NCBI GenBank assembly: GCA_035771175.1
Contig: CM069589.1
Coordinates: forward strand, 26,802,201 to 26,866,200
Reading direction: 5' to 3'
Origin: Paratinospora sagittata
Lineage: Eukaryota; Streptophyta; Magnoliopsida; Ranunculales; Menispermaceae
DNA length: 64,000 nt
Shown: piece after piece, positions 1 through 10,982 of the stretch
Layout: each line of letters begins with the position of its first letter
Position numbering within the stretch: the first letter of the stretch is position 1
Notes under the pieces: model-generated
Told to the model about the DNA's origin: nothing
The model's database searches: none
What the model saw: the letters and a program-made list of their open reading frames with translations, nothing else
Program-made: the position numbers and the translations under genes

Positions 1-376
1 AGAAGGCTTTTAAAATATCGTTTCTTCCTCTTTTCAACGCATTTTCAAACACTCAAACTGGAGTCAGGAATAAAATGTTATGGCTATTTGAATATTTTAT
101 CCCGATCAATCAACTTACATATCGACCAAATCGTGAAGAAATCTTCAAAAAGCCATAACTTTTTATCCCGACTTTGATTTGAAGGAGTGAAAAATAATTG
201 AAAATGCCTTTTCTTCCCATTTCTAACGCATGTTCAATCAGACAAATTGGAGTCAGAATGAAAACGTTATGGTTATTTTAAAGTTTCACACCGATCATTC
301 AATTACTTCTCGTATGAATCGATAAGAAAAATTCAAATAGACTTACAGTTTAATCCTGACACTGATATGAGTTAAT

Positions 377-565
377 AAAAAGGCGTTGAAAATATTGTTT
401 CTTCTTCTTTCCAAGGAATGTGCAATCACTCAAATTGGAGTCCGGAAGAAAACGTTATGCCTATTATAATGTTTGTTACCCATTGACCACCGTACTTGTG
501 AATCTAATCAGCAATCAAAATCAAAAAGCCTCAGCCATTTCTTTGGAAGTATGATTTGAGTTATT
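377..565 (+). repeat. Satellite monomer type A (exemplar)
   Basis: Type A begins AAAAAGGCGTTGAAAATATT, carries a pyrimidine-rich run at 398-412, and has the conserved core TGGAGTCCGG...GTTATG at offsets about 59-82. Its right half (GTTACCC, then ACCACCGTACTTGTGAATC) is specific to the type. Two main subtypes occur: A1, with AATCACTC, GGAGTCCGG and usually ATGCC; and A2, with ATTCACTC or ATTTACTC, GGTGTCC and ATGGC. A GAGACCGG form also recurs. G+C is 67 of 189 by hand count. The monomer length is a multiple of three, so short frames can stay open across one monomer, but no frame is kept open between copies and no coding role is suggested. Confidence 0.93.
432..472 (+). other. Conserved core block shared by A, B and C (exemplar in A)
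   Basis: At monomer offsets about 55-95 the three types are most alike: a TGGAGTC word at offset 59 and GTTATG at offset 77 in all three (436 and 454 in A; 625 and 643 in B; 814 and 832 in C). The right halves have drifted much further apart. A conserved subregion inside a diverged satellite can reflect a protein-binding or nucleosome-phasing constraint, but could also reflect conversion between monomer types. From memory, the word GTTATGGCTATTTGAAT resembles the AAAAGTTATGACCATTTGAAT-like segment of soybean centromere satellites; this has not been checked by a search. Confidence 0.6.
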
Positions 566-754
566 CGAAAGACGTTTAAAATATCGTTTCTTCCTCTTTT
601 CAAAGCATTTTTAATCACTCAAACTGGAGTCAGGAATAAAATGTTATGGCTATTTGAATATTTTATCCCGATCAATCAACTTACATATCGACCAAATCGT
701 GAAGAAATCTTCAAAAACCCATAACTTTTTATCCCGACTTTGATTTGAAGGAGT
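566..754 (+). repeat. Satellite monomer type B (exemplar)
   Basis: Type B shares its left half with A (TTTAAAATATCGTTTCTTCC, ACTCAAACTGGAGTC, GTTATGGCTATTT), but its right half contains TTATCCCGATCAATCAACTT and AAGCCATAACTTTTTATC. Two alternating subtypes are obvious. B1 has TTCGAAAGACG with AAAGCATTTTTAATC; B2 has TTCAGAAGGCTTTT with AACGCATTTTCAATC. They alternate roughly every 566 bp in the left part of the window. Other informative variants are GGCTACTTG (only from about 23,290 on), TCGGCCAAATCG (52.9, 56.9, 58.6 and 63.1 kb) and AGCATGTTCAATCACTC (44.4-50.6 kb). The window opens inside a B2 monomer. Confidence 0.93.
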
Positions 755-942
755 GAAAAAGAATTGAAAATGCCTTTTCTTTCCATTTCTAACGCATGTT
801 CAATCAGACAAATTGGAGTCAGAATGGAAACGTTATGGTTATTTTAAAGGTTCACACCGATCATTCAATTACTTCTCGAATGAATCGATAAGAAAAATTC
901 AAATAGACTTACAGTTTAATCCTGACACTGATATGAGTTATT
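755..942 (+). repeat. Satellite monomer type C (exemplar)
   Basis: Type C is 188 bp, one base shorter than A and B. It begins GAAAAAGAATTGAAAATGCC and has CGCATGTTCAATCAGACAAA, then TTGGAGTCAGAATG, CGTTATGGTTATTTTAAAG and ACCGATCATTCAATTACTTC. The ATCGAT inside TGAATCGATAAG recurs in C and is absent from typical A and B copies, so it marks the trimer period. C carries two overlapping GTTAT words six bases apart (GTTATGGTTAT), which matters for the junction near 24,045. Subtypes differ in the last bases of the preceding B (GAAGGAGTG, CATGGAGTG, CAAGGAGTGAG, GAAGGGGTG) and in TTTAATCC versus TTAAATCC. Confidence 0.93.
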
Positions 943-3900
943 GAAAAGGCGTTGAAAATATTGTTTCTTCTTCTTTCCAAGGAATGTGCATTCACTCAAA
1001 TTGGTGTCCAGAAGAAAACGTTATGGCTATTTTAATGTTTGTTACCCATTGACCACCGTACTTGTGAATCTAATCAGCAATCAAAATCAAAAAGCCTGTG
1101 CCATTTCTTTGGAAGTATGATTTGAGTTATTCAGAAGGCTTTTAAAATATCGTTTCTTCCTCTTTTCAACGCATTTTCAATCACTCAAACTGGAGTCAGG
1201 AATAAAATGTTATGGCTATTTGAATATTTTATCCCGATCAATCAACTTACTTATCGACCAAATCGTGAAGAAATGTTCAAAAAGCCATAACTTTTTATCC
1301 CGACTTTGATTTCATGGAGTGAAAAAGAATTGAAAATGCCTTTTCTTCCAATTTCTAAGGCATGTTCAATCAGACAAATTGGAGTCAGAATGAAAACGTT
1401 ATGGTTATTTTAAAGTTTCACACCGATCATTCAATTACTTCTCGTATGAATCGATAAGAAAAATTCAAATAGACTTACAGTTTAATACTGTCACTGATAT
1501 GAGTTAATAAAAAGGCGTTGAAAATATTGTTTCTTCTTCTTTCCAAGGAATGTGCAATCACTCAAATTGGAGTCCGGAAGAAAACGTTATGCCTATTTTA
1601 ATGTTTGTTACCCATTGACCATCGTACTTGTGAATCTCATCAGCAATCAAAATCAAAAAGCCTCAGCCATTTCTTTGGAAGTATGATTTGAGTTATTCGA
1701 AAGACGTTTAAAATATCGTTTCTTCCTCTTTTCAAAGCATTTTTAATCACTCAAACTGGAGTCAGGAATAAAATGTTATGGCTATTTGAATATTTTATCC
1801 CGATCAATCAACTTACTTATCGACCAAATCGTGAAGAAATCTTCAAAAACCCATAACTTTTTATGCCGACTTTGATTTGAAGGAGTGAAAAAGAATTGAA
1901 AATGCCTTTTCTTCCCATTTCTAACGCATGTTCAATCAGACAAATTGGAGTCAGAATGGAAACGTTATGGTTATTTTAAAGGTTCACACCGATCAGTCAA
2001 TTACTTCTCGTATGAATCGATAAGAAAAATTCAAATAGACTTACAGTTTAATCCTGACACTGATATGAGTTATTAAAAAGGCGTTGAAAATATTGTTTCT
2101 TCTTCTTTCCAAGGAATGTGCATTCACTCAAATTGGTGTCCAGAAGAAAACGTTATGGCTATTTTAATGTTTGTTACCCATTGACCACCGTACTTGTGAA
2201 TCTAATCAGCAATCAAAATCAAAAAGCCTTTGCCATTTCTTTGGAAGTATGATTTGAGTTATTCAGAAGGCTTTTAAAATATCGTTTCTTCCTCTTTTCA
2301 ACGCATTTTCAAACACTCAAACTGGAGTCAGGAATAAAATGTTATGGCTATTTGAATATTTTATCCCGATCAATCAACTTACATATCGACCAAATCGTGA
2401 AGAAATCTTCAAAAAGCCATAACTTTTTATCCCGACTTTGATTTGAAGGAGTGAAAAATAATTGAAAATTCCTTTTCTTCCCATTTCTAACGCATGTTCA
2501 ATCAGACAAATTGGAGTCAGAATGAAAACGTTATGGTTATTTTAAAGTTTCACACCGATCATTCAATTACTTCTCGTATGAATCGATAAGAAAAATTCAA
2601 ATAGACTTACAGTTTAATCCTGACACTGATATGAGTTAATAAAAAGGCGTTGAAAATATTGTTTCTTCTTCTTTCCAAGGAATGTGCAATCACTCAAATT
2701 GGAGTCCGGAAGAAAACGTTATGCCTATTTTAATGTTTGTTACCCATTGACCACCGTACTTGTGAATCTAATCAGCAATCAAAATCAAAAAGCCTCAGCC
2801 ATTTCTTTGGAAGTATGATTTGAGTTATTCGAAAGACGTTTAAAATATCGTTTCTTCCTCTTTTCAAAGCATTTTTAATCACTCAAACTGGAGTCTGGAA
2901 TAAAATGTTATGGCTATTTGAATATTTTATCCCGATCAATCAACTTACTTATCGACCAAATCGTGAAGAAATCTTCAAAAACCCATAACTTTTTATGCCG
3001 ACTTTGATTTGAAGGAGTGAAAAAGAATTGAAAATGCCTTTTCTTCCCATTTCTAACGCATGTTCAATCAGACAAATTGGAGTCAGAATGGAAACGTTAT
3101 GGTTATTTTAAAGGTTCACACCGATCAGTCAATTACTTCTCGTATGAATCGATAAGAAAAATTCAAATAGACTTACAGTTTAATCCTGACACTGATATGA
3201 GTTAATAAAAAGGCGTTGAAAATATTGTTTCTTCTTCTTTCCAAGGAATGTGCAATCACTCAAATTGGAGTCCGGAAGAAAACGTTATGCCTATTTTAAT
3301 GTTTGTTACCCATTGACCACCGTACTTGTGAATCTAATCAGCAATCAAAATCAAAAAGCCTCAGCCATTTCTTTGGAAGTATGATTTGAGTTATTCGAAA
3401 GACGTTTAAAATATCGTTTCTTCCTCTTTTCAAAGCATTTTTAATCACTCAAACTGGAGTCTGGAATAAAATGTTATGGCTATTTGAATATTTTATCCCG
3501 ATCAATCAACTTACATATCGACAAAATCGTGAAGAAATCTTCAAAAAGCCATAACTTTTTATCCCGACTTTGATTTGAAGGAGTGAAAAAGAATTGAAAA
3601 TGCCTTTTCTTCCCATTTCCAACGCATGTTCAATCAGACAAATTGGAGTCAGAATGAAAACGTTATGGTTATTTTAAAGTTTCACACCGATCATTCAATT
3701 ACTTCTCGTATGAATCGATAAGAAAAATTCAAATAGACTTACAGTTTAATCCTGACACTGATATGAGTTAATAAAAAGGCGTTGAAAATATTGTTTCTTC
3801 TTCTTTCCAAGGAATGTGCAATCACTCAAATTGGAGTCCGGAAGAAAACGTTATGCCTATTTTAATGTTTGTTACCCATTGACCACCGTACTTGTGAATC

Positions 3901-4756
3901 TAATCAGCAATCAAAATCAAAAAGCCTTTGCCATTTCTTTGGAAGTATGATTTGAGTTATTCAGAAGGCTTTTAAAATATCGTTTCTTCCTCTTTTCAAC
4001 GCATTTTCAAACACTCAAACTGGAGTCAGGAATAAAATGTTATGGCTATTTGAATATTTTATCCCGATCAATCAACTTACATATCGACAAAATCGTGAAG
4101 AAATCTTCAAAAAGCCATAACTTTTTATCCCGACTTTGATTTGAAGGAGTGAAAAAGAATTGAAAATGCCTTTTCTTCCCATTTCCAACGCATGTTCAAT
4201 CAGACAAATTGGAGTCAGAATGAAAACGTTATGGTTATTTTAAAGTTTCACACCGATCATTCAATTACTTCTCGTATGAATCGATAAGAAAAATTCAAAT
4301 AGACTTACAGTTTAATCCTGACACTGATATGAGTTAATAAAAAGGCGTTGAAAATATTGTTTCTTCTTCTTTCCAAGGAATGTGCAATCACTCAAATTGG
4401 AGTCCGGAAGAAAACGTTATGCCTATTTTAATGTTTGTTACCCATTGACCACCGTACTTGTGAATCTAATCAGCAATCAAAATCAAAAAGCCTCAGCCAT
4501 TTCTTTGGAAGTATGATTTGAGTTATTCGAAAGACGTTTAAAATATCGTTTCTTCCTCTTTTCAAAGCATTTTTAATCACTCAAACTGGAGTCTGGAATA
4601 AAATGTTATGGCTATTTGAATATTTTATCCCGATCAATCAACTTACTTATCGACCAAATCGTGAAGAAATGTTCAAAAAGCCATAACTTTTTATCCCGAC
4701 TTTGATTTTGATGGAGTGAAAAAGAATTGAAAATGCCTTTTCTTCCAATTTCTAAG

Positions 4757-7249
4757 GCATGTTCAATCAGACAAATTGGAGTCAGAATGAAAACGTTATG
4801 GTTATTTTAAAGTTTCACACCGATCATTCAATTACTTCTCGTATGAATCGATAAGAAAAATTCAAATAGACTTACAGTTTAATCCTGACACTGATATGAG
4901 TTAATAAAAAGGCGTTGAAAATATTGTTTCTTCTTCTTTCCAAGGAATGTGCAATCACTCAAATTGGAGTCCGGAAGAAAACGTTATGCCTATTTTAATG
5001 TTTGTTACCCATTGACCACCGTACTTGTGAATCTAATCAGCAATCAAAATCAAAAAGCCTCAGCCATTTCTTTGGAAGTATGATTTGAGTTATTCGAAAG
5101 ACGTTTAAAATATCGTTTCTTCCTCTTTTCAAAGCATTTTTAATCACTCAAACTGGAGTCAGGATTAAATGTTATGGCTATTTGAATATTTTATCCCGAT
5201 CAATCAACTTACATATCGACCAAATCGTGAAGAAATCTTTAAAAACCCATAACTTTTTATCCCGTCTTTGATTTGAAGGAGTGAAAAAGAATTGAAAATG
5301 CCTTTTCTTCCCATTTCTAACGCATGTTCAATCAGACAAATTGGAGTCAGAATGGAAACGTTATGGTTATTTGAAAGGTTCACACCGATCATTCAATTAC
5401 TTCTCGTATGAATCGATAAGAAAAATTCAAATAGACTTACAGTTTAATCCTGACACTGATATGAGTTAATAAAAAGGCGTTGAAAATATTGTTTCTTCTT
5501 CTTTCCAAGGAATGTGCATTCACTCAAATTGGTGTCCAGAAGAAAACGTTATGGCTATTTTAATGTTTGTTACCCATTGACCACCGTACTTGTGAATCTA
5601 ATCAGCAATCAAAATCAAAAAGCCTTTGCCATTTCTTTGGAAGTATGATTTGAGTTATTCAGAAGGCTTTTAAAATATCGTTTCTTCCTCTTTTCAACGC
5701 ATTTTCAAACACTCAAACTGGAGTCAGGAATAAAATGTTATGGCTATTTGAATATTTTATCCCGATCAATCAACTTACATATCGACCAAATCGTGAAGAA
5801 ATCTTCAAAAAGCCATAACTTTTTATCCCGACTTTGATTTGAAGGTGTGAAAAAGAATTGAAAATGCCTTTTCTTCCCATTTCTAACGCATGTTCAATCA
5901 GACAAATTGGAGTCAGAATGAAAACGTTATGGTTATTTTAAAGTTTCACACCGATCATTCAATTACTTCTCGTATGAATCGATAAGAAAAATTCAAATAG
6001 ACTTACAGTTTAATCCTGACACTGATATGAGTTAATAAAAAGGCGTTGAAAATATTGTTTCTTCTTCTTTCCAAGGAATGTGCAATCACTCAAATTGGAG
6101 TCCGGAAGAAAACGTTATGCCTATTTTAATGTTTGTTACCCATTGACCACCGTACTTGTGAATCTAATCAGCAATCAAAATCAAAAAGCCTCAGCCATTT
6201 CTTTGGAAGTATGATTTGAGTTATTCGAAAGACGTTTAAAATATCGTTTCTTCCTCTTTTCAAAGCATTTTTAATCACTCAAACTGGAGTCAGGATTAAA
6301 TGTTATGGCTATTTGAATATTTTATCCCGATCAATCAACTTACATATCGACCAAATCGTGAAGAAATCTTTAAAAACCCATAACTTTTTATCCCGTCTTT
6401 GATTTGAAGGAGTGAAAAAGAATTGAAAATGCCTTTTCTTCCCATTTCTAACGCATGTTCAATCAGACAAATTGGAGTCAGAATGGAAACGTTATGGTTA
6501 TTTGAAAGGTTCACACCGATCATTCAATTACTTCTCGTATGAATCGATAAGAAAAATTCAAATAGACTTACAGTTTAATCCTGACACTGATATGAGTTAA
6601 TAAAAAGGCGTTGAAAATATTGTTTCTTCTTCTTTCCAAGGAATGTGCATTCACTCAAATTGGTGTCCAGAAGAAAACGTTATGGCTATTTTAATGTTTG
6701 TTACCCATTGACCACCGTACTTGTGAATCTAATCAGCAATCAAAATCAAAAAGCCTTTGCCATTTCTTTGGAAGTATGATTTGAGTTATTCAGAAGGCTT
6801 TTAAAATATCGTTTCTTCCTCTTTTCAACGCATTTTCAAACACTCAAACTGGAGTCAGGAATAAAATGTTATGGCTATTTGAATATTTTATCCCGATCAA
6901 TCAACTTACATATCGACCAAATCGTGAAGAAATCTTCAAAAAGCCATAACTTTTTATCCCGACTTTGATTTGAAGGTGTGAAAAAGAATTGAAAATGCCT
7001 TTTCTTCCCATTTCTAACGCATGTTCAATCAGACAAATTGGAGTCAGAATGAAAACGTTATGGTTATTTTAAAGTTTCACACCGATCATTCAATTACTTC
7101 TCGTATGAATCGATAAGAAAAATTCAAATAGACTTACAGTTTAATCCTGACACTGATATGAGTTAATAAAAAGGCGTTGAAAATATTGTTTCTTCTTCTT
7201 TCCAAGGAATGTGCAATCACTCAAATTGGAGTCCGGAAGAAAACGTTAT
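4757..7249 (+). repeat. Tandem duplication of a 1,131-bp double trimer (about 2.2 copies)
   Basis: Rare variants repeat 1,131 bp apart. The short form GGATTAAATG in B lies at about 5,162 and 6,293, CCCGTCTTTG at about 5,262 and 6,393, and AAGGTGTG at 5,842 and 6,973. The period is 1,131 rather than 1,132 because GGATTAAATG has lost one base against GGAATAAAATG. Homology fails on the left at CTAAGGCATG (about 4,750) and on the right where ATGGCT replaces ATGCCT (about 7,250). The 62-codon reverse frames at 5,204-5,392 and 6,335-6,523 are identical because of this duplication; a T-to-G change at 5,373 removes the usual reverse-strand stop. Confidence 0.88.
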
Positions 7250-9838
7250 GGCTATTTTAATGTTTGTTACCCATTGACCACCGTACTTGTGAATCTAATC
7301 AGCAATCAAAATCAAAAAGCCTCAGCCATTTCTTTGGAAGTATGATTTGAGTTATTCGAAAGACGTTTAAAATATCGTTTCTTCCTCTTTTCAAAGCATT
7401 TTTAATCACTCAAACTGGAGTCAGGAATAAAATGTTATGGCTATTTGAATATTTTATCTCGATCAATCAACTTACTTATCGACCAAATCGTGAAGAAATG
7501 TTCAAAAAGCCATAACTTTTTATCCCGACTTTGATTTCATGGAGTGAAAAAGAATTGAAAATGCCTTTTCTTCCAATTTCTAACGCATGTTCAATCAGAC
7601 AAATTGGAGTCAGAATGAAAACGTTATGGTTATTTTAAAGTTTCACACCGATCATTCAATTACTTCTCGTATGAATCGATAAGAAAAATTCAAATAGACT
7701 TACAGTTTAATCCTGACACTGATATGAGTTAATAAAAAGGCGTTGAAAATATTGTTTCTTCTTCTTTCCAAGGAATGTGCAATCACTCAAATTGGAGACC
7801 GGAAGAAAACGTTATGGCTATTTTAATGTTTGTTACGCATTGACCACCGTACTTGTGAATCTAAACAGCAATCAAAATCAAAAAGCCTTAGCCATTTCTT
7901 TTGAAGTTTGATTTGAGTTATTCATAAGGCTTTTAAAATATCGTTTCTTCCTCTTTTCAACGCATTTTCAATCACTCAAACTGGAGTCAGGAATAAAATG
8001 TTATGGCTATTTGAATATTTTATCCCGATCAATCAACTTACATATCGACCAAATCGTGAAGAAATCTTCAAAAACCCATAACTTTTTATCCCGACTTTGA
8101 TTTGAAGGAGTGAAAAAGAATTGAAAATGCCTTTTCTTCCCATTTCTAACGCATGTTCAATCAGACAAATTGGAGTCAGAATGGAAACGTTATGGTTATT
8201 TTAAAGGTTCACACCGATCATTCAATTACTTCTCGTATGAATCGATAAGAAAAATTCAAATAGACGTACAGTTTAATCCTGACACTAATATGAGTTAATA
8301 AAAAGGCGTTGAAAATATTGTTTCTTCTTCTTTCCAAGGAATGTGCAATCACTCAAATTGGAGTCCGGAAGAAAACGTTATGCCTATTTTAATGTTTGTT
8401 ACCCATTGACCACCGTACTTGTGAATCTAATCAGCAATCAAAATCAAAAAGCCTCAGCCATTTCTTTGGAAGTATGATTTGAGTTATTCGAAAGACGTTT
8501 AAAATATCGTTTCTTCCTCTTTTCAAAGCATTTTTAATCACTCAAACTGGAGTCAGGAATAAAATGTTATGGCTATTTGAATATTTTATCCCGATCAATC
8601 AACTTACTTATCGACCAAATCGTGAAGAAATGTTCAAAAAGCCATAACTTTTTATCCCGACTTTGATTTCATGGAGTGAAAAAGAATTGAAAATGCCTTT
8701 TCTTCCAATTTCTAACGCATGTTCAAACAGACAAATTGGAGTCAGAATGAAAACGTTATGGTTATTTTAAAGTTTCACACCGATCATTCAATTACTTCTC
8801 GTATGAATCGATAAGAAAAATTCAAATAGACTTACAATTTAATCCTGACACTGATATGAGTTAATAAAAAGGCGTTGAAAATATTGTTTCTTCTTCTTTC
8901 CAAGGAATGTGCAATCACTCAAATTGGAGACCGGAAGAAAACGTTATGGCTATTTTAATGTTTGTTACCCATTGACCACCGTACTTGGGAATCTAATCAG
9001 CAATGAAAATCAAAAAGCCTCAGCCATTTCTTTGGAAGTATGATTTGAGTTATTCAGAAGGCTTTTAAGATATCGTTTCTTCCTCTTTTCAACGCATTTT
9101 CAATCACTCAAACTGGAGTCAGGAATAAAATGTTATGGCTATTTGAATATTTTATCCCGATCAATCAACTTACATATCGACCAAATCGTGAAGAAATCTT
9201 CAAAAACCCATAACTTTTTATCCCGACTTTGATTTGAAGGAGTGAAAAAGAATTGAAAATGCCTTTTCTTCCCATTTCTAACGCATGTTCAATCAGACAA
9301 ATTGGAGTCAGAATGGAAACGTTATGGTTATTTTAAAGGTTCACACCGATCATTCAATTACTTCTCGTATGAATCGATAAGAAAAATTCAAATAGACTTA
9401 CAGTTTAATCCTGACACTGATATGAGTTAATAAAAAGGCGTTGAAAATATTGTTTCTTCTTCTTTCCAAGGAATGTGCAATCACTCAACTTGGAGTCCGG
9501 AAGAAAACGTTATGCCTATTTTAATGTTTGTTACCCATTGACCACCGTACTTGTGAATCTAATCAGCAATCAAAATCAAAAAGCCTCAGCCATTTCTTTG
9601 GAAGTATGATTTGAGTTATTCGAAAGACGTTTAAAATATCATTTCTTCCTCTTTTCAAAGCATTTTTAATCACTCAAACTGGAGTCTGGAATAAAATGTT
9701 ATGGCTATTTGAATATTTTATCCCGATCAATCAACTTACTTATCGACCAAATCGTGAAGAAATCTTCAAAAACCCATAACTTTTTATGCCGACTTTGATT
9801 TGAAGGAGTGAAAAAGAATTGAAAATGCCTTTTCTTCC
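7020..9838 (+). repeat. Segmental duplication, left copy (partner at 10,983-13,801, offset 3,963)
   Basis: About five trimers here match 10,983-13,801 almost base for base. Shared rare markers include TTATCTCGATC at about 7,455, GTTACGCATTG at about 7,832, TTTTGAAGTTTGATTTG at about 7,899, AGACGTACAG at 8,262, CACTAATATG at about 8,284, TACTTGGGAATC at about 8,983 and AATATCATTTC at about 9,636. The offset is seven trimers plus one base, the extra base being the GATTTTGATGG form in C at about 10,930. Private changes in this copy include TTTTAAGATATC at about 9,064 and TTCCGATTTC at about 9,835. The source of the two copies cannot be told from sequence alone. Confidence 0.88.
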
Positions 9839-10982
9839 GATTTCTAACGCATGTTCAATCAGACAAATTGGAGTCAGAATGGAAACGTTATGGTTATTTT
9901 AAAGGTTCACACCGATCAGTCAATTACTTCTCGTATGAATCGATAAGAAAAATTCAAATAGACTTACAGTTTAATCCTGACACTGATATGAGTTATTAAA
10001 AAGGCGTTGAAAATATTGTTTCTTCTTCTTTCCAAGGAATGTGCATTCACTCAAATTGGTGTCCAGAAGAAAACGTTATGGCTATTTTAATGTTTGTTAC
10101 CCATTGACCACCGTACTTGTGAATCTAATCAGCAATCAAAATCAAAAAGCCTTTGCCATTTCTTTGGAAGTATGATTTGAGTTATTCAGAAGGCTTTTAA
10201 AATATCGTTTCTTCCTCTTTTCAACGCATTTTCAAACACTCAAACTGGAGTCAGGAATAAAATGTTATGGCTATTTGAATATTTTATCCCGATCAATCAA
10301 CTTACATATCGACCAAATCGTGAAGAAATCTTCAAAAAGCCATAACTTTTTATCCCGACTTTGATTTGAAGGTGTGAAAAAGAATTGAAAATGCCTTTTC
10401 TTCCCATTTCTAACGCATGTTCAATCAGACAAATTGGAGTCAGAATGAAAACGTTATGGTTATTTTAAAGTTTCACACCGATCATTCAATTACTTCTCGT
10501 ATGAATCGATAAGAAAAATTCAAATAGACTTACAGTTTAATCCTGACACTGATATGAGTTAATAAAAAGGCGTTGAAAATATTGTTTCTTCTTCTTTCCA
10601 AGGAATGTGCAATCACTCAAATTGGAGTCCGGAAGAAAACGTTATGCCTATTTTAATGTTTGTTACCCATTGACCACCGTACTTGTGAATCTAATCAGCA
10701 ATCAAAATCAAAAAGCCTCAGCCATTTCTTTGGAAGTATGATTTGAGTTATTCGAAAGACGTTTAAAATATCGTTTCTTCCTCTTTTCAAAGCATTTTTA
10801 ATCACTCAAACTGGAGTCTGGAATAAAATGTTATGGCTATTTGAATATTTTATCCCGATCAATCAACTTACTTATCGACCAAATCGTGAAGAAATGTTCA
10901 AAAAGCCATAACTTTTTATCCCGACTTTGATTTTGATGGAGTGAAAAAGAATTGAAAATGCCTTTTCTTCCAATTTCTAAGG

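Larger units (their letters stand above)
377..942 (+). repeat. Exemplar 566-bp higher-order trimer (A-B-C)
   Basis: This is the first complete trimer: A at 377-565 (189 bp), B at 566-754 (189 bp) and C at 755-942 (188 bp). Corresponding points (C384 in A, C573 in B, A762 in C, C950 in the next A) fix the three lengths. Copies of the same type across the window differ at only a few positions, while A, B and C differ strongly from each other, especially in their right halves. This is the classic signature of a higher-order repeat: the trimer, not the monomer, has been the unit of homogenisation. The order A-B-C is kept throughout except at about 24,045. Confidence 0.95.
377..1508 (+). repeat. 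1,132-bp double trimer (A1-B1-C / A2-B2-C alternation)
   Basis: Successive trimers alternate between two versions in much of the left part. At 377 the A1 monomer (ATGCC) is followed by B1 (TTCGAAAGACG); at 943 the A2 monomer (GGTGTCC, ATGGC) is followed by B2 (TTCAGAAGGC). B2-type starts fall near 1, 1132, 2264, 3962, 5659 and 6790, with B1 units between them. This suggests that a six-monomer, 1,132-bp unit preceded the local amplifications. The alternation is broken in places (two B1 units in a row at 2831 and 3397, and again at about 4528 and 5094), as expected after later unequal exchange. Confidence 0.7.
1..4756 (+). repeat. Left-edge block: trimers with local 2,264- and 566-bp duplications
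   Basis: The window starts at about base 2 of a B2 monomer. Marker variants repeat at 2,264 bp (four trimers): TTTCAAACACTC at about 45 and 2,309, and the AAAAATAATTG form of C at about 190 and 2,455. The correspondence fails after roughly one kilobase because the trimer near 3,397 is of B1 type, while its counterpart near 1,133 is B2. GGAGTCTGG recurs at about 2,891 and 3,457, and CGACAAAATCG at about 3,530 and 4,085, both close to 566 bp apart, pointing to recent single-trimer duplications. No gene or other feature is visible in the block. Confidence 0.75.

Noticed and set aside
863..895. Hairpin in C around CGATCATTC ... GAATCGATA
   Set aside because: The arms match only imperfectly over about eight bases with a mismatch. 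This is too weak to call a structured RNA or recombination site.
5204..5392. Reverse-strand 62-codon open frame, repeated identically at 6,335-6,523 and 17,090-17,278
   Set aside because: It spans B/C satellite sequence, is opened only by a T-to-G change that removes a stop, and is closed in nearly all other trimers. The identity of the three copies follows from DNA duplication. There is no ribosome-binding or promoter context and no recognisable domain.
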